From positions 1 to 64,000 of the forward strand of contig CAZMSQ010000001.1 of assembly GCA_964569025.1 (NCBI GenBank): a DNA stretch of 64,000 nt, written 5' to 3'. Positions 51,968 to 62,794 of this stretch are shown piece after piece (position 1 is the first letter of the stretch; each line of letters opens with the position of its first letter). Position numbers and translations under genes: made by a program. The notes under the pieces were generated by a model. The model was not told where the DNA came from. It saw nothing but the letters and a program-made list of their open reading frames with translations, and searched no databases. The DNA comes from CAZMSQ01 sp964569025 (GTDB lineage Bacteria > Bacteroidota > Bacteroidia > Chitinophagales > Saprospiraceae).

Positions 51968-53083
51968 ATGAAATTCTTCGCATACATATTAGTAATTATC
52001 TGTAGTGTCTGTCTTTCATTTGACATGATTGGCCAGCAAATTTGGCCCGGTGATGTTGATAACAACGGCCGTGTTTCTGAAGTCGATTTTCTGTACTGGG
52101 GCTATGCTTATGGGAAAACGGGACCACAGCGTGTAGAACAGGGAACAGATTGGAAAGCATATGACCCTCCAGCCCCATGGACCGAAGAATTTCCAAATGG
52201 CCTGAATCTCGCCTGGGCCGATGCCAATGGTAATGGTCTCGTAGATGATGATGATGAAGAATCGTGCATTGATGAATATTTCGGCCTCGAACATGGACAG
52301 CCAGGCTCAGAAGGGTATCAGAATGCTCCTCCGACCAGCAGCGCACCACGAATTATTTTGGAGCCAGATATTCAAGCTGTTGAAGAGGGTGCTGAGGTCA
52401 ATATTTCGTTGAGTATCGATGATGCCGGGCAACCCTTGGATAGCTTCTATGGAATAGCTCTGACGCTAACTTATTCGACCGGTCTGATTGAAGGCAATGA
52501 GGGTCCTGATTTTGAACTGGAATCGGGGACTTGGCTTGATCAGGATGGAGATGTTGCTGAGGAACTATTTGTCGAAACCGGGTTCAACGGAAAGGGAGCA
52601 CTTGCAATTACACGGACAAACCAGATTGGCGTAGCCGTAGGCTCAGGGGAAATTGGAGTCTTCCAAATTGTTATTGAAGATATCATTGTCGGTCTCGAAA
52701 TAGATACCTTCTTTATTACTGTCGACAGCGTCAGACTTGTTGGTCCTAACCTTGGGACAGTGCCTGTGATTCCTGATACAACTTCTTTTCTGATTGCAAA
52801 GGATCTCGACTTGATTACACGAACGATCGAGGGTAAAAAGTCAGATGTCTCTCTGAAAATATGGCCCAATCCAGCCAGACAGAAGGCAGTCTTGAATTGG
52901 GATTCAAAAATTGAAAGCATCTATTGTTCGGATGCATTTGGGAAGCATGTCCAGATTCCATGGGTTTATGGGTCGGATACATCTTCAGCAACCCTCGATT
53001 TAAATGGAGTGCCTTCCGGGGTGTATTGGCTGACAGTGAAAGGCCAACAAAACATAATAAATACAACAATAATTATTATCTAA
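51968..53083 (+). CDS. Dockerin/cohesin-like secreted protein with T9SS tail
   Basis: A 371-residue exported protein. After the signal peptide (ending MIGQ) comes a dockerin-like calcium-loop pair: WPGDVDNNGRVSEVDFLYWG near residue 25 and AWADANGNGLVDDDDEES near residue 80. A cohesin-like beta-sandwich follows (about 125-275; FYGIALTLTYSTGLIEG). The last 75 residues form a T9SS sorting domain (LKIWPNPARQKAVLNW ... GVPSGVYWLTVKG). Such modules mediate calcium-dependent protein assembly on the cell surface, but no cellulosome is implied. It is transcribed from the extended promoter just upstream. Confidence 0.8.
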   Translation: MKFFAYILVIICSVCLSFDMIGQQIWPGDVDNNGRVSEVDFLYWGYAYGKTGPQRVEQGTDWKAYDPPAPWTEEFPNGLNLAWADANGNGLVDDDDEESCIDEYFGLEHGQPGSEGYQNAPPTSSAPRIILEPDIQAVEEGAEVNISLSIDDAGQPLDSFYGIALTLTYSTGLIEGNEGPDFELESGTWLDQDGDVAEELFVETGFNGKGALAITRTNQIGVAVGSGEIGVFQIVIEDIIVGLEIDTFFITVDSVRLVGPNLGTVPVIPDTTSFLIAKDLDLITRTIEGKKSDVSLKIWPNPARQKAVLNWDSKIESIYCSDAFGKHVQIPWVYGSDTSSATLDLNGVPSGVYWLTVKGQQNIINTTIIII

Positions 53084-53155
53084 CCGATTGAAATGAGAAG
53101 GTTTTGGCATTTTGGTAAGCCTGACTCCTTCTTGTTGAATGCAAATTTCTCAATA

Positions 53156-54562
<1,407 letters not shown>

Positions 54563-54579
54563 TAGAACACAGTGAAAGT

Positions 54580-54625
54580 CACAAAAAGATGGCTCATTCC
54601 CTTGGGAATGGGCCATCTTTTTGTG
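54580..54625. terminator. Strong terminator, probably bidirectional
   Basis: A stem of about 21 pairs: CACAAAAAGATGGC plus CATTCCC on the left, GGGAATG plus GCCATCTTTTTGTG on the right, with one internal T-G wobble and a short loop. The A tract on the left and T tract on the right let it work in both directions. It ends the lipoprotein transcript and isolates the GH5 gene. Confidence 0.85.
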
Positions 54626-54703
54626 AAAAGAGAAAAGAAATGTATCGTCATGTTAAAATGATAAATAATTTATGGACATTTTTACCGTCAAAATAATGAT
54701 GGC

Positions 54704-57487
54704 ATGTCTGTTTCCCGTTTTGTGATTAACCTTCATAAATTCACCTTGTATAAGGTTTTTTTCTTCTTCATTCTCGGAGGCTCTCATTTCTTGCCAGTAT
54801 TACTGCAAGGCCAAAATCTTCTCCAAACCAATGGCCGAGCCATTGTGAACCAGTTGGGTGATACTTTACTGTTGCGGGGCATGGGTCTTGGAGGGTGGAT
54901 GCTGCAAGAGGGGTATATGCTCCAAACTGCTGATTTTGCAAACCCGCAGCATAAAATACGGGCTGCGATTGAAGAGTTGATTGGTCCGGAGGATACGGAT
55001 TTGTTTTATGAGACGTGGCTTGCGAACCATGTCCGAAAGGCAGATATTGACTCATTGAAATCTTGGGGTTTCAATTCTGTGCGTCTCCCAATGCACTACA
55101 ATCTCTTCACGTTGCCAATTGAGGAGGAGCCCGTCAGCGGGCAGCAGACCTGGCTGTCAAAGGGGTTTGAATTGACAGACAGCCTAATTTCGTGGTGCCG
55201 CCAGCAGGAAATGTATGTGATCCTTGATTTGCATGCCGCTCCCGGTGGACAAGGGTATGACGCCGGAATCTCGGATTTTGACGATACAAAACCCTCTCTT
55301 TGGGAAAGCAAGGCCAATCGTGATAAAACCGTCGCACTATGGAAAAAACTGGCCGAACGCTATGCTGATGAACAGTGGGTTGCCGGTTATGACCTGCTCA
55401 ACGAACCAAACTGGAACCTTCCCGGCAATGTGGCTCTTCGAAATTTGTATCAGGAAATAACCGATAGCATTCGTTCCGTCGATGACTCGCACATGATCAT
55501 CATAGAGGGCAATTGGTTTGCCAATGATTTTACCGGACTGACACCCCCATGGGATCCGAATCTGGTTTACTCCCCCCACAAGTATTGGTCAACCAATGAT
55601 ACCGCATCCATGCAGTGGGTACTTGATATCCGGAATGCTCATAATGTACCCCTGTACCTCGGAGAAAGTGGCGAAAATTCAAACGCCTGGTTTCGGGATG
55701 CCATCAAACTTTTTGAGGACCTCCAAATTGGTTGGGCATGGTGGCCACTCAAAAAGATCGAATCAATTACCTGTCCCCTCTCTGTGCCAAAGTCCGATGG
55801 CTATCAACTCCTCCTTGATTACTGGAATGGAAATGCACCAAAACCAAGTGCCCTATATGCAAAACTCACCCTTCTCGATCTCGCGGATGGCCTGAAAATA
55901 GAAAAATGCACGTTTCAAAAAGATGTGATTGATGCAATGTTCCGGCAGGTAACCACTGATGAGACGCTCCCATTCAATGGGTTGCCACATGATATCCCTG
56001 GAATCATCCATGCTACAGGGTATGATCTCGGAAGACCCGGTCTTGCTTATTATGATACCGACATCGCTACTTATCACATATCGACCGGAAATTATACCGC
56101 CTGGAACCGCGGGTGGACACACCGGAATGATGGTGTCGATATTGAGCCCTGTATAGATGATGTCAATTCCAATGGCCTGAATGTCGGATTTCTCGATGCT
56201 GGTGAGTGGATGAATTATCAGGTCAATGTCTTGCAAGAGGGTGTTTATAATGTGAATGTGCGAGTTGCCTCAGAAGAAAGCTCAGGGCAATTCCATTTTT
56301 CTGCAAATGGCACAGATTTGTCACAAAGTCGAGCTGTTGGAAACACTGGAGGATGGCAAAGTTGGAAAACCATCACTGTTCCGAATATCATTCTCGACGA
56401 ATCTGATGCCCATATTCGGTTTCATATTGATCAATCCGGGTTCAATGTAAGCAGCTTCGAATTTAGCCCTACAGGCCTCACCAGCGAAGAGGTGCCGACA
56501 ACCTTCATCTCCGCTCATACAGTCGATGCATTGACGATCTCCGTCCACCTCAATAAACCGATTGAATTCCCTCTACCCGGAACACCCGCCGGGCTTAGTG
56601 TCTTAGTCAACGGGCAAAGTGTGCCAATCTCCAGCATAGAGCCTGCTCCAAATAACCCCAGACAACTCATTTTAACAATTGGCCAGCAATTGAAAGGCTC
56701 TGACCTTATCCGCATTTCCTATGAGAGCGGAGGTATACAGGCCACGGATGGGACATTTCTCTCTTCGTTTTTTCTTCAAAATGTGCGCAATACATTGACA
56801 ATCATTCATCAAATACCCGGTCGTATTGAGGCAGAGGCTTTTTCAAATCAGTCAGGTATCGAACTGGAAACCACAACAGATTTGGGGGGTGGACAAAATG
56901 TTGCGTATCTCGATCCGGGTGACTGGATGGATTATGAGGTGGATATCACAGAAGGCGGTTTGTACAGAATTGAATTTCGGACTGCTTCCCTTTCGGAGCA
57001 AGGAGGTCTTCAGATGCAATTCCGGGACGAGTCTGGAAGTGTAGTCCTCCAACCTTCAGTCACATTCCCTTCAACAGGGGGCTGGCAAAGTTGGTCCACC
57101 ACACCAACTCAGGTGACCCTTCCTCAAGGGAGGCATAACTTGCGCCTCCTCATAACCCAAGCTCCGTTTAATCTCAACTGGATAGACTGGACACTCCTGA
57201 CCACAGATTTGAAAAACCCGGCCGAAACACCTGAATTCGCGCAAGTATTTCCAAACCCAACAGAAGGCCGTTTTTCAGTGCAACTGAACGCCTATCAATC
57301 TCCAAAAGCAATGATCCGGATTGTCAATGCTCAGGGCTTTGTTGTACTGGAAAAGACAGTCACAGGAGATTCTTCAAACCCATTACTTTTTAGTCTTAAC
57401 ACATTTCCGGATGGATTATATCTCGTGGTCATTTCACTGGAAGACGGACGCGAGTCGACGCATCGGATTTTGAAAGTTTCTCACTGA
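54704..57487 (+). CDS. Secreted GH5 glycoside hydrolase with CBM6-like modules and T9SS tail
   Basis: A 927-residue secreted glycosidase. The GH5 domain (about residues 40-390) shows GFNSVRLPMHYNLF, the acid/base Glu in YDLLNEPNW, YSPHKYWS, and the nucleophile in LYLGESGENS. Two CBM6-like modules, around 455-590 and 710-830, carry GFLDAGEWMNYQVNV and AYLDPGDWMDYEVDI plus paired GGWQSW motifs. Between them is a SwmB/Ig-like domain (TFISAHTVDALTISVHLNKP). The T9SS tail starts VFPNPTEGRFSVQLNA near residue 850. It probably cleaves a beta-linked polysaccharide (glucan or mannan) outside the cell. The VOC gene follows after 7 bases. Confidence 0.92.
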   Translation: MSVSRFVINLHKFTLYKVFFFFILGGSHFLPVLLQGQNLLQTNGRAIVNQLGDTLLLRGMGLGGWMLQEGYMLQTADFANPQHKIRAAIEELIGPEDTDLFYETWLANHVRKADIDSLKSWGFNSVRLPMHYNLFTLPIEEEPVSGQQTWLSKGFELTDSLISWCRQQEMYVILDLHAAPGGQGYDAGISDFDDTKPSLWESKANRDKTVALWKKLAERYADEQWVAGYDLLNEPNWNLPGNVALRNLYQEITDSIRSVDDSHMIIIEGNWFANDFTGLTPPWDPNLVYSPHKYWSTNDTASMQWVLDIRNAHNVPLYLGESGENSNAWFRDAIKLFEDLQIGWAWWPLKKIESITCPLSVPKSDGYQLLLDYWNGNAPKPSALYAKLTLLDLADGLKIEKCTFQKDVIDAMFRQVTTDETLPFNGLPHDIPGIIHATGYDLGRPGLAYYDTDIATYHISTGNYTAWNRGWTHRNDGVDIEPCIDDVNSNGLNVGFLDAGEWMNYQVNVLQEGVYNVNVRVASEESSGQFHFSANGTDLSQSRAVGNTGGWQSWKTITVPNIILDESDAHIRFHIDQSGFNVSSFEFSPTGLTSEEVPTTFISAHTVDALTISVHLNKPIEFPLPGTPAGLSVLVNGQSVPISSIEPAPNNPRQLILTIGQQLKGSDLIRISYESGGIQATDGTFLSSFFLQNVRNTLTIIHQIPGRIEAEAFSNQSGIELETTTDLGGGQNVAYLDPGDWMDYEVDITEGGLYRIEFRTASLSEQGGLQMQFRDESGSVVLQPSVTFPSTGGWQSWSTTPTQVTLPQGRHNLRLLITQAPFNLNWIDWTLLTTDLKNPAETPEFAQVFPNPTEGRFSVQLNAYQSPKAMIRIVNAQGFVVLEKTVTGDSSNPLLFSLNTFPDGLYLVVISLEDGRESTHRILKVSH

Positions 57488-57494
57488 ATATTTT

Positions 57495-58046
57495 ATGTTT
57501 GTCAATAGCAATGCCCTTTTTCTTTTTGGCTTTCTTTTTTTCCTGAATGCCTGTTATTCTCCACATTCTCAATCTTTGGAAATAAAAAATGATTCTGATC
57601 TTATGCCACAAACTGACGAATTTAAAGATGATACGCCGGGAGTCACAGGTATCGGAGGCATCTTTTTTTACAGTGAAAACCCTGAGGAGACAAAATCCTG
57701 GTATGCCACTCATCTGGGATTAAAAACCAACCCGTGGGGTTCGACATTTGAGTTTCGGAACGCCAATGCACCCGATAAGGTTAATTATCTCCAATGGAGT
57801 CCTTTTGAGAAGGGGAGCCCGTATTTCGCCCCTTCTTCGAATGAATTTATGATTAACTATAGAGTTCGGCATTTGGATGCACTTCTTGCCCGACTTCGGG
57901 AAGACGGAGTCGAAATTCTGGATGATGTGGAGACCTATGAATATGGTCGGTTTGTCCATATACTCGATCCAGAGGGTCGGAAAATTGAGCTCTGGGAACC
58001 CATCGATTCAGTGCTGACGGCAATGGGTGGAGAGACGACTCGATAA
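57495..58046 (+). CDS. VOC-fold (glyoxalase-like) protein with lipoprotein signal
   Basis: A 183-residue protein whose C-terminal 125 residues form a vicinal-oxygen-chelate domain: GIGGIFFYSENPEETKSWYA, FMINYRVRHLDALLARLRED and VHILDPEGRKIELWEP. Ahead of it is a hydrophobic leader ending FFLNAC, a plausible lipobox with Cys 20. VOC proteins are usually cytosolic, so an exported lipoprotein form is unusual. A start at the internal ATG at 57603 would give a cytosolic protein instead; the 7-base spacing from the GH5 gene favours the upstream start. Substrate unknown. Confidence 0.8.
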   Translation: MFVNSNALFLFGFLFFLNACYSPHSQSLEIKNDSDLMPQTDEFKDDTPGVTGIGGIFFYSENPEETKSWYATHLGLKTNPWGSTFEFRNANAPDKVNYLQWSPFEKGSPYFAPSSNEFMINYRVRHLDALLARLREDGVEILDDVETYEYGRFVHILDPEGRKIELWEPIDSVLTAMGGETTR

Positions 58047-58140
58047 GGCATCCAATCTTTCATCAATATCCTGAAAACCGCCATGCCGGGTATCACGAGG
58101 CGGGATTCATGCGTTGTAAGACAGCTGGAAATTGCAATGC

Positions 58141-59463
58141 ATGGCGCAACATCAAGACAAGAGAGGTCAGAAAAATATCATTTTCTCAGGAGAGGACATT
58201 CGTGAGCCTCTTTTCGGAGGCATACTGACAGTGCTGCTCTTCGCACTGGTTTACTCTCCCTACCTCCTTTCAGTCACCATGTTTGGGATTATCGCCTTGA
58301 TTTTTTTGGAGCCAGGCCCGAAATTGAGGCCAGGTTTAGGCGGATTGATCAATGCATGGCATGCCATACAAAGAAGACCGGCTTTGCTGGCTTCGGCAAC
58401 GTTTTTTCTGGTGGTCCTGGCAGGGGGTCTTTACTCATCAGAGATGGGCTACTGGCTTGAAAGACTTCGTATCAAGGTGCCACTTCTTGCCCTTCCGTTC
58501 GCATTGGCAGTCCTTCCTCCACTGACAAGACGTCAACTTGGTTTCTTGCTGAGTGTCTGGGTTTTGCTTTTGGGCGTGACTTCTGTTGGGGTAGGGATCA
58601 ACTATGCCATGAATTTTTCCCACATTCAGCAACTCATAAAGCAGGGTCAGTCGGTACCTGTGCCAGCCAATCATGTCAGGTACAGCCTGATGATGGCTAC
58701 TGGTGTATTTGCAGCAATCTGGCTTTTCAAAAACCGGTTTATACTGCGCTGGTCAATAGAACCGTATATCACAGCTTCGATAGGTGGGTTCCTATTCCTG
58801 TTTATGCATCTTCTGGCGGTGCGAAGTGGCCTTGTGGTCTTCTATTTGAGCCTCGCTGTCATGGCCATCAGGCTTGCCTGGCTTCGCAGGAATTGGTGGC
58901 TTGCTTTCATGCCAATCGTCATGATGACCGTTGTGCCGCTTGTCATGTACCTGACTTTGCCAAGTTTTCAGGCAAAGGTGGGCTATGTGCTCTGGGATTG
59001 GAAAATGTATATCAGCGGGCAGGGCGCAGGGTACTCAGATTCGGGTAGAATGCTGTCGCTCCATGCTGGCTGGAATATTTGGATGGAGCATGTGTGGTTC
59101 GGTGTGGGTTCCGGAGATTTGAAAGAAGCTGTGCGGTTGGAATACCTCCGGCAGTTTGGCGAAACCGTGAAGCCTATAATGCCCCACAATCAATGGCTTT
59201 CAATTGCTGCCGGGAGCGGATTGACAGGTCTCGCAATCACGCTCATTGGTTTTTTCACTCCTTTAATCTATAAAAGGCAATATAGAAACAGCCTTCTTTT
59301 GGCTATCCACCTTGTTTTCTTCCTCTCCTTTTTAGTAGAAAACACATTGGAGAATGCGGAGGGTGTTGGTTTATACACAGCCTTTTTGTGTATCCTGCTC
59401 AGCTATACTTCAAACCTGACTCCTTTTGAGCTGGAGCTTGAAAACTCCGGATTGGCCCCTTAA
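58141..59463 (+). CDS. O-antigen ligase/polymerase family membrane protein
   Basis: A 440-residue protein with about eleven transmembrane helices. The Wzy_C/WaaL signature lies in the large loop: VRSGLVVFYLSLAVMAIRLA near residue 223 and GVGSGDLKEAV with PHNQWLSIAAGSGL near 325-355, where the His of PHNQWL is usual in these ligases. It transfers or polymerises undecaprenyl-linked glycan at the periplasmic face. ATG at 58141 is preferred to TTG at 58132. No sugar-transfer cluster surrounds it, although a GT2 gene lies 3 kb on and uppS elsewhere in the window makes the carrier. Confidence 0.85.
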   Translation: MAQHQDKRGQKNIIFSGEDIREPLFGGILTVLLFALVYSPYLLSVTMFGIIALIFLEPGPKLRPGLGGLINAWHAIQRRPALLASATFFLVVLAGGLYSSEMGYWLERLRIKVPLLALPFALAVLPPLTRRQLGFLLSVWVLLLGVTSVGVGINYAMNFSHIQQLIKQGQSVPVPANHVRYSLMMATGVFAAIWLFKNRFILRWSIEPYITASIGGFLFLFMHLLAVRSGLVVFYLSLAVMAIRLAWLRRNWWLAFMPIVMMTVVPLVMYLTLPSFQAKVGYVLWDWKMYISGQGAGYSDSGRMLSLHAGWNIWMEHVWFGVGSGDLKEAVRLEYLRQFGETVKPIMPHNQWLSIAAGSGLTGLAITLIGFFTPLIYKRQYRNSLLLAIHLVFFLSFLVENTLENAEGVGLYTAFLCILLSYTSNLTPFELELENSGLAP

Positions 59464-59480
59464 GAGAATGCCCGTGATTA

Positions 59481-60548
59481 TCAATTAGCTTGATCCTCAT
59501 CAGGTGCCAGTTCAATCTTATGGAGAATGGGGTTGTCGTGCATCTCGACATACTGTCTGCGAGTCTTGATAATATCGACTGCCAGGAAAAGTGCCTTCAT
59601 AAATGAAGTCGGATCGGCTTCATTTCGCCCGGCAAGTTCGTAAGCCGTTCCATGATCTGGAGAGGTCCGTACAAAAGGCAGTCCTGCAGTATAATTGACC
59701 CCTCCGCCAAAAGTGAGGGTCTTGAATGGAATCAGACCCTGATCGTGATACATCGCAAGAATGGCATCATATTTCCGATATTGGCCAGATCCGAAAAATC
59801 CATCAGCTGCAAATGGGCCATTTACCAGAGCTCCGGTCTTTTTGGCCTCAATGATGGCCGGCCTGATGAGTTGGTCGTCTTCATCACCTAAAGTGCCGCC
59901 ATCACCAGCGTGCGGATTCAGACCGAGCACTGCAATCGTCGGCCGCTCTATGCTGAAATCAACCTTCAGGGTTTCATGGAGCACCTTGATTTTCTCAAGG
60001 ATAAGATCTTTGGTAATGACATCAGAAACCTCCCGTAAAGGTAGGTGGTTGGATACCAGACCGACTTTTAGGATGTCATGGACCATGAGCATAAGACTGG
60101 TCTCGACCTCTGCGACTTCAGTGATAAATTCAGTATGCCCGGCAAACTCGAATTCAGAGAGGGCCATCGCATGCTTGTTTATCGGGGCGGTCACTAGCCC
60201 GTCAATCAGCCCTGATTTCAGGTCATGAACAGCTGCGTCCAAAGAAAGGGCTGCGTACTTCCCACTGGTGTTGGTCATTTTTCCCAATGTGATATTGACA
60301 CTTTCCTGCCAACAATTCACCACGTTAATTCTGCCGGTCTCTATTTGATCTGCCGATCTGATGCCGGTAAACGTCAAATCGTCACGGTCAACGATGTTCT
60401 TGTGGTAAGAGACAACCTTCGATGAGCCGTAAATAACAGGGGTGCACATCTCCAAAACGAGCGGGTGTGCCAACGTCTTCAAAACCACTTCCAACCCGAT
60501 GCCGTTGAAATCTCCGATGGATATCCCTATTTTTAAGTCCTTTGCCAT
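59481..60548 (-). CDS. pdxA: 4-hydroxythreonine-4-phosphate dehydrogenase
   Basis: A 355-residue enzyme of de novo pyridoxal phosphate synthesis (DXP-dependent route), oxidising 4-phosphohydroxy-L-threonine with NAD. ATG at 60548 (MAKDLKIGISIGDFNGIGLE) is chosen because the longer frame runs over the promoter. Metal ligands are visible in FAGHTEF near residue 140, in a His of NPHAGDGGTLGDED near 225, and in AMYHDQGLIPFK near 278. It ends 17 bases from the O-antigen ligase gene, tail to tail. Confidence 0.94.
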   Translation of the reverse strand: MAKDLKIGISIGDFNGIGLEVVLKTLAHPLVLEMCTPVIYGSSKVVSYHKNIVDRDDLTFTGIRSADQIETGRINVVNCWQESVNITLGKMTNTSGKYAALSLDAAVHDLKSGLIDGLVTAPINKHAMALSEFEFAGHTEFITEVAEVETSLMLMVHDILKVGLVSNHLPLREVSDVITKDLILEKIKVLHETLKVDFSIERPTIAVLGLNPHAGDGGTLGDEDDQLIRPAIIEAKKTGALVNGPFAADGFFGSGQYRKYDAILAMYHDQGLIPFKTLTFGGGVNYTAGLPFVRTSPDHGTAYELAGRNEADPTSFMKALFLAVDIIKTRRQYVEMHDNPILHKIELAPDEDQAN

Positions 60549-60630
60549 GTGTGTCTGATTCTTGGATAAGTCACATTCTCCCTTCGCACTGCATTTGTTT
60601 GGAAAGAGAACCCGCAAAACGCAGAATGTA

Positions 60631-60690
60631 CAAAAGTAACACGAAATCGCCAACCCTTCGAGAAATATAGAGTTTGGGAATCAACTCTAT
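60631..60690 (-). promoter_or_regulatory. pdxA promoter with nearby inverted repeat
   Basis: On the minus strand TACTTTTG (60638 to 60631) matches the -7 box, giving a leader of about 75 bases. Further upstream ATAGAGTT (60667-60674) and AACTCTAT (60683-60690) form an 8-base inverted repeat in the region shared with rsmA. No good -33 box is seen. Confidence 0.5.
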
Positions 60691-60724
60691 TAACCCACCT
60701 TGAACAACGTAATTATCAGCTTCT

Positions 60725-61510
60725 ATGCATACCAAAGCCAAAAAGTCATATGGGCAGCATTTTCTTGCCAACAGCGACATCGCCCGCCGCATCGCTGATT
60801 CTTTGCTCTTAGACGATGAGTGCCCTGCAATTGTGGAAGTTGGACCCGGAAAGGGTATGCTGACCCAATTTTTGCGCAATAAAGGGAAAGACCTCTTTCT
60901 GGTAGAAGCCGACCCTGATATGGTTGAGTGGCTGAACAAACATATGCCTGAAGTGAAGCCCGGTCTCATCTACAGTGATTTTCTGAAGCTGCATCTCGAT
61001 ACGGCCATCCATGCTCCGTCATTCGCCCTCATTGGTAATTTTCCGTATAATATCTCTTCACAGATTGTATTTCACATGCTGAAATACCGCGATCGCATTC
61101 CTCAGATGGTGGGTATGTTTCAAAAAGAAATGGCTTTGCGAATTGTCGCTGATAAAGGCTCCAAAATTTATGGTGTCATCAGTGTGCTGACCCAGGCTTA
61201 CTACACGGCAGAGTACTTGTTTAGTGTGGCACCCGGATCGTTCTCTCCGCCACCGAAAGTTCAGTCAGGAGTCATCAGACTGATGCGCAAACCGGATGAT
61301 AGCCTCACTTGCGACCACCGCCTTTTTAGAATAGTTGTAAAACAGGCCTTTAGCCAACGCCGCAAAATGCTGCGGAATACAATGAAAACCTTTCTGAAAG
61401 GAGATGAGCTGCTGTCAGATTCCTTTTTCGAACAAAGGCCAGAACAACTCTCGGTCCAAGATTTTGAGCATCTGACAAATCTGATTTCAGAACGAAAGAC
61501 CGATGCATAA
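60725..61510 (+). CDS. rsmA: 16S rRNA dimethyladenosine transferase RsmA (KsgA)
   Basis: A 261-residue methyltransferase that dimethylates A1518 and A1519 of 16S rRNA during small-subunit assembly. It opens KAKKSYGQHFLANSDIARRI, has the SAM motif VEVGPGKGMLTQFL near residue 37, the catalytic NFPYNISSQIVF (NxPY type) near residue 104 and PGSFSPPPKVQSGV near 170. The C-terminal helical domain contains KQAFSQRRKMLRNTMK. Transcribed divergently from pdxA; in other bacteria pdxA and rsmA are often neighbours in one operon. Confidence 0.95.
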   Translation: MHTKAKKSYGQHFLANSDIARRIADSLLLDDECPAIVEVGPGKGMLTQFLRNKGKDLFLVEADPDMVEWLNKHMPEVKPGLIYSDFLKLHLDTAIHAPSFALIGNFPYNISSQIVFHMLKYRDRIPQMVGMFQKEMALRIVADKGSKIYGVISVLTQAYYTAEYLFSVAPGSFSPPPKVQSGVIRLMRKPDDSLTCDHRLFRIVVKQAFSQRRKMLRNTMKTFLKGDELLSDSFFEQRPEQLSVQDFEHLTNLISERKTDA

Positions 61511-61578
61511 GGCTCAACCCGCAAACAAGTCTTCGGAAATTCGGTTTCATTTTTATCAATCTCTGAAATATCTGTGCC

Positions 61579-62025
61579 ATGAGTCTTGAACAAAAAATAA
61601 ACGACGATCTCAAAACTGCCATGAAGGCAAAAGATCAGGCTGCCCTCAGGGGGATACGCGCCATCAAGTCGGCTATTCTGCTGGCAAAGACTGACGGGTC
61701 AGGAAACGAACTTGACGAGGCGGGTGAAATCAAAATCCTGCAGAAATTGGTGAAGCAGAGAAAAGATTCTCTTGAAATCTACCAAAAGCAAAATCGGGAC
61801 GACCTCGCTGCGACCGAGCGGGAAGAAATTGAGATTATTGAGCGCTATTTGCCGGTACAGCTCTCAGATGAAGAGCTCAGGAAAATAATCGCTGAGATTA
61901 TTTCCAAGACTGGGGCAGAAAGCATGAAAGATATGGGTAAGGTCATGGGAGTTGCATCTGCCCGATTGGCGGGGAAGGCTGATGGGAAAGCCATTGCCTC
62001 TGTGGTCAGGGAGTTGCTCGGGTAG
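61579..62025 (+). CDS. GatB/YqeY domain protein
   Basis: A 148-residue helical protein with the YqeY pattern: SLEQKINDDLKTAMKAKDQA at the start, EIEIIERYLPVQLSDEELRK near residue 76, and MKDMGKVMGVASARLAGKAD near 115. The domain is shared with the tRNA-binding tail of GatB, but free-standing YqeY proteins have no settled function. Its 3' end overlaps the convergent GT2 gene by 20 bases. Confidence 0.93.
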   Translation: MSLEQKINDDLKTAMKAKDQAALRGIRAIKSAILLAKTDGSGNELDEAGEIKILQKLVKQRKDSLEIYQKQNRDDLAATEREEIEIIERYLPVQLSDEELRKIIAEIISKTGAESMKDMGKVMGVASARLAGKADGKAIASVVRELLG

Positions 62026-62794
62026 ATGGTGGTTCACCCTTGCGCAGCTCATCCAGAATTTCATGCCTCCGTCTTACCATCAAGGATTCATAGTAACTGA
62101 TAAGTCTTCCAGCGCGGCCATCGCGCCACCCCTGTTTGAGCAGATAGGTCGTCACCCAACGCGCTATCGGACCGAACCACTTCTTCAGCAGAGGTACCCC
62201 GCGGCCGTTCTCAAAGCGCTCTGAAGCCCATAGTCTGGCATATTTTTCGATCCGGGCTTTATGGTCCTCTTGAGATCGGTAACTGTAGTGAAGTAATCTT
62301 CCCTGAATACGTTGTATTGTGTAATGCTCCGGAACGCGAAGCGTCTCATGGACAAAATCTCCCTGCCAGTTGACAGACGTGCGCGGAAACAACCTAATCT
62401 TCCACTCTGGATACCACCCAGAATGATAAATCCACGTTCCACAATAATTGGTCAGCCTGTCAACAGCATAAACAGTGTCTGCCTCAGCAATCCATTGTTG
62501 AAGCGTATCAATCAACTCGTCAGAAAGGACTTCATCCGCATCAACTGACAAAATCCACTCATACCTTGCTTCTGCATTGGCCAGATTCTTGGTGCGGGCA
62601 TACCCCTGCCAATCGACTGAAAAGAGTCTTGCTCCTGCACGCTTTACAATATCAGGAGTTCCGTCACTACTGTGGGAATCAGCGACAATGATATCGTCTG
62701 TGACCTGTCTGAGTGCTTCAAGGCACCGCCCGATATTCACCTCCTCGTTGTAGGTGATGATGACGGCAGAAAACTTAGTCCCTGACTTGGCCAT
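62006..62794 (-). CDS. Family 2 glycosyltransferase (WaaE/KdtX-like)
   Basis: A 262-residue GT-A enzyme: FSAVIITYNEEVNIGRCLEA at the start, ADSHSSDGT near residue 38, the DxD-type metal motif SVDADEVLSDE near 84, and YPEWKIRLFPRTSVNWQGDF with VHETLRV near 130-150, typical of the LPS core WaaE/KdtX group. The substrate is likely a lipid-linked or lipid A-core sugar, but that is inferred. ATG at 62794 lies inside the end of cysQ (20-base overlap), so the two are translated together. Confidence 0.88.
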   Translation of the reverse strand: MAKSGTKFSAVIITYNEEVNIGRCLEALRQVTDDIIVADSHSSDGTPDIVKRAGARLFSVDWQGYARTKNLANAEARYEWILSVDADEVLSDELIDTLQQWIAEADTVYAVDRLTNYCGTWIYHSGWYPEWKIRLFPRTSVNWQGDFVHETLRVPEHYTIQRIQGRLLHYSYRSQEDHKARIEKYARLWASERFENGRGVPLLKKWFGPIARWVTTYLLKQGWRDGRAGRLISYYESLMVRRRHEILDELRKGEPPSTRATP

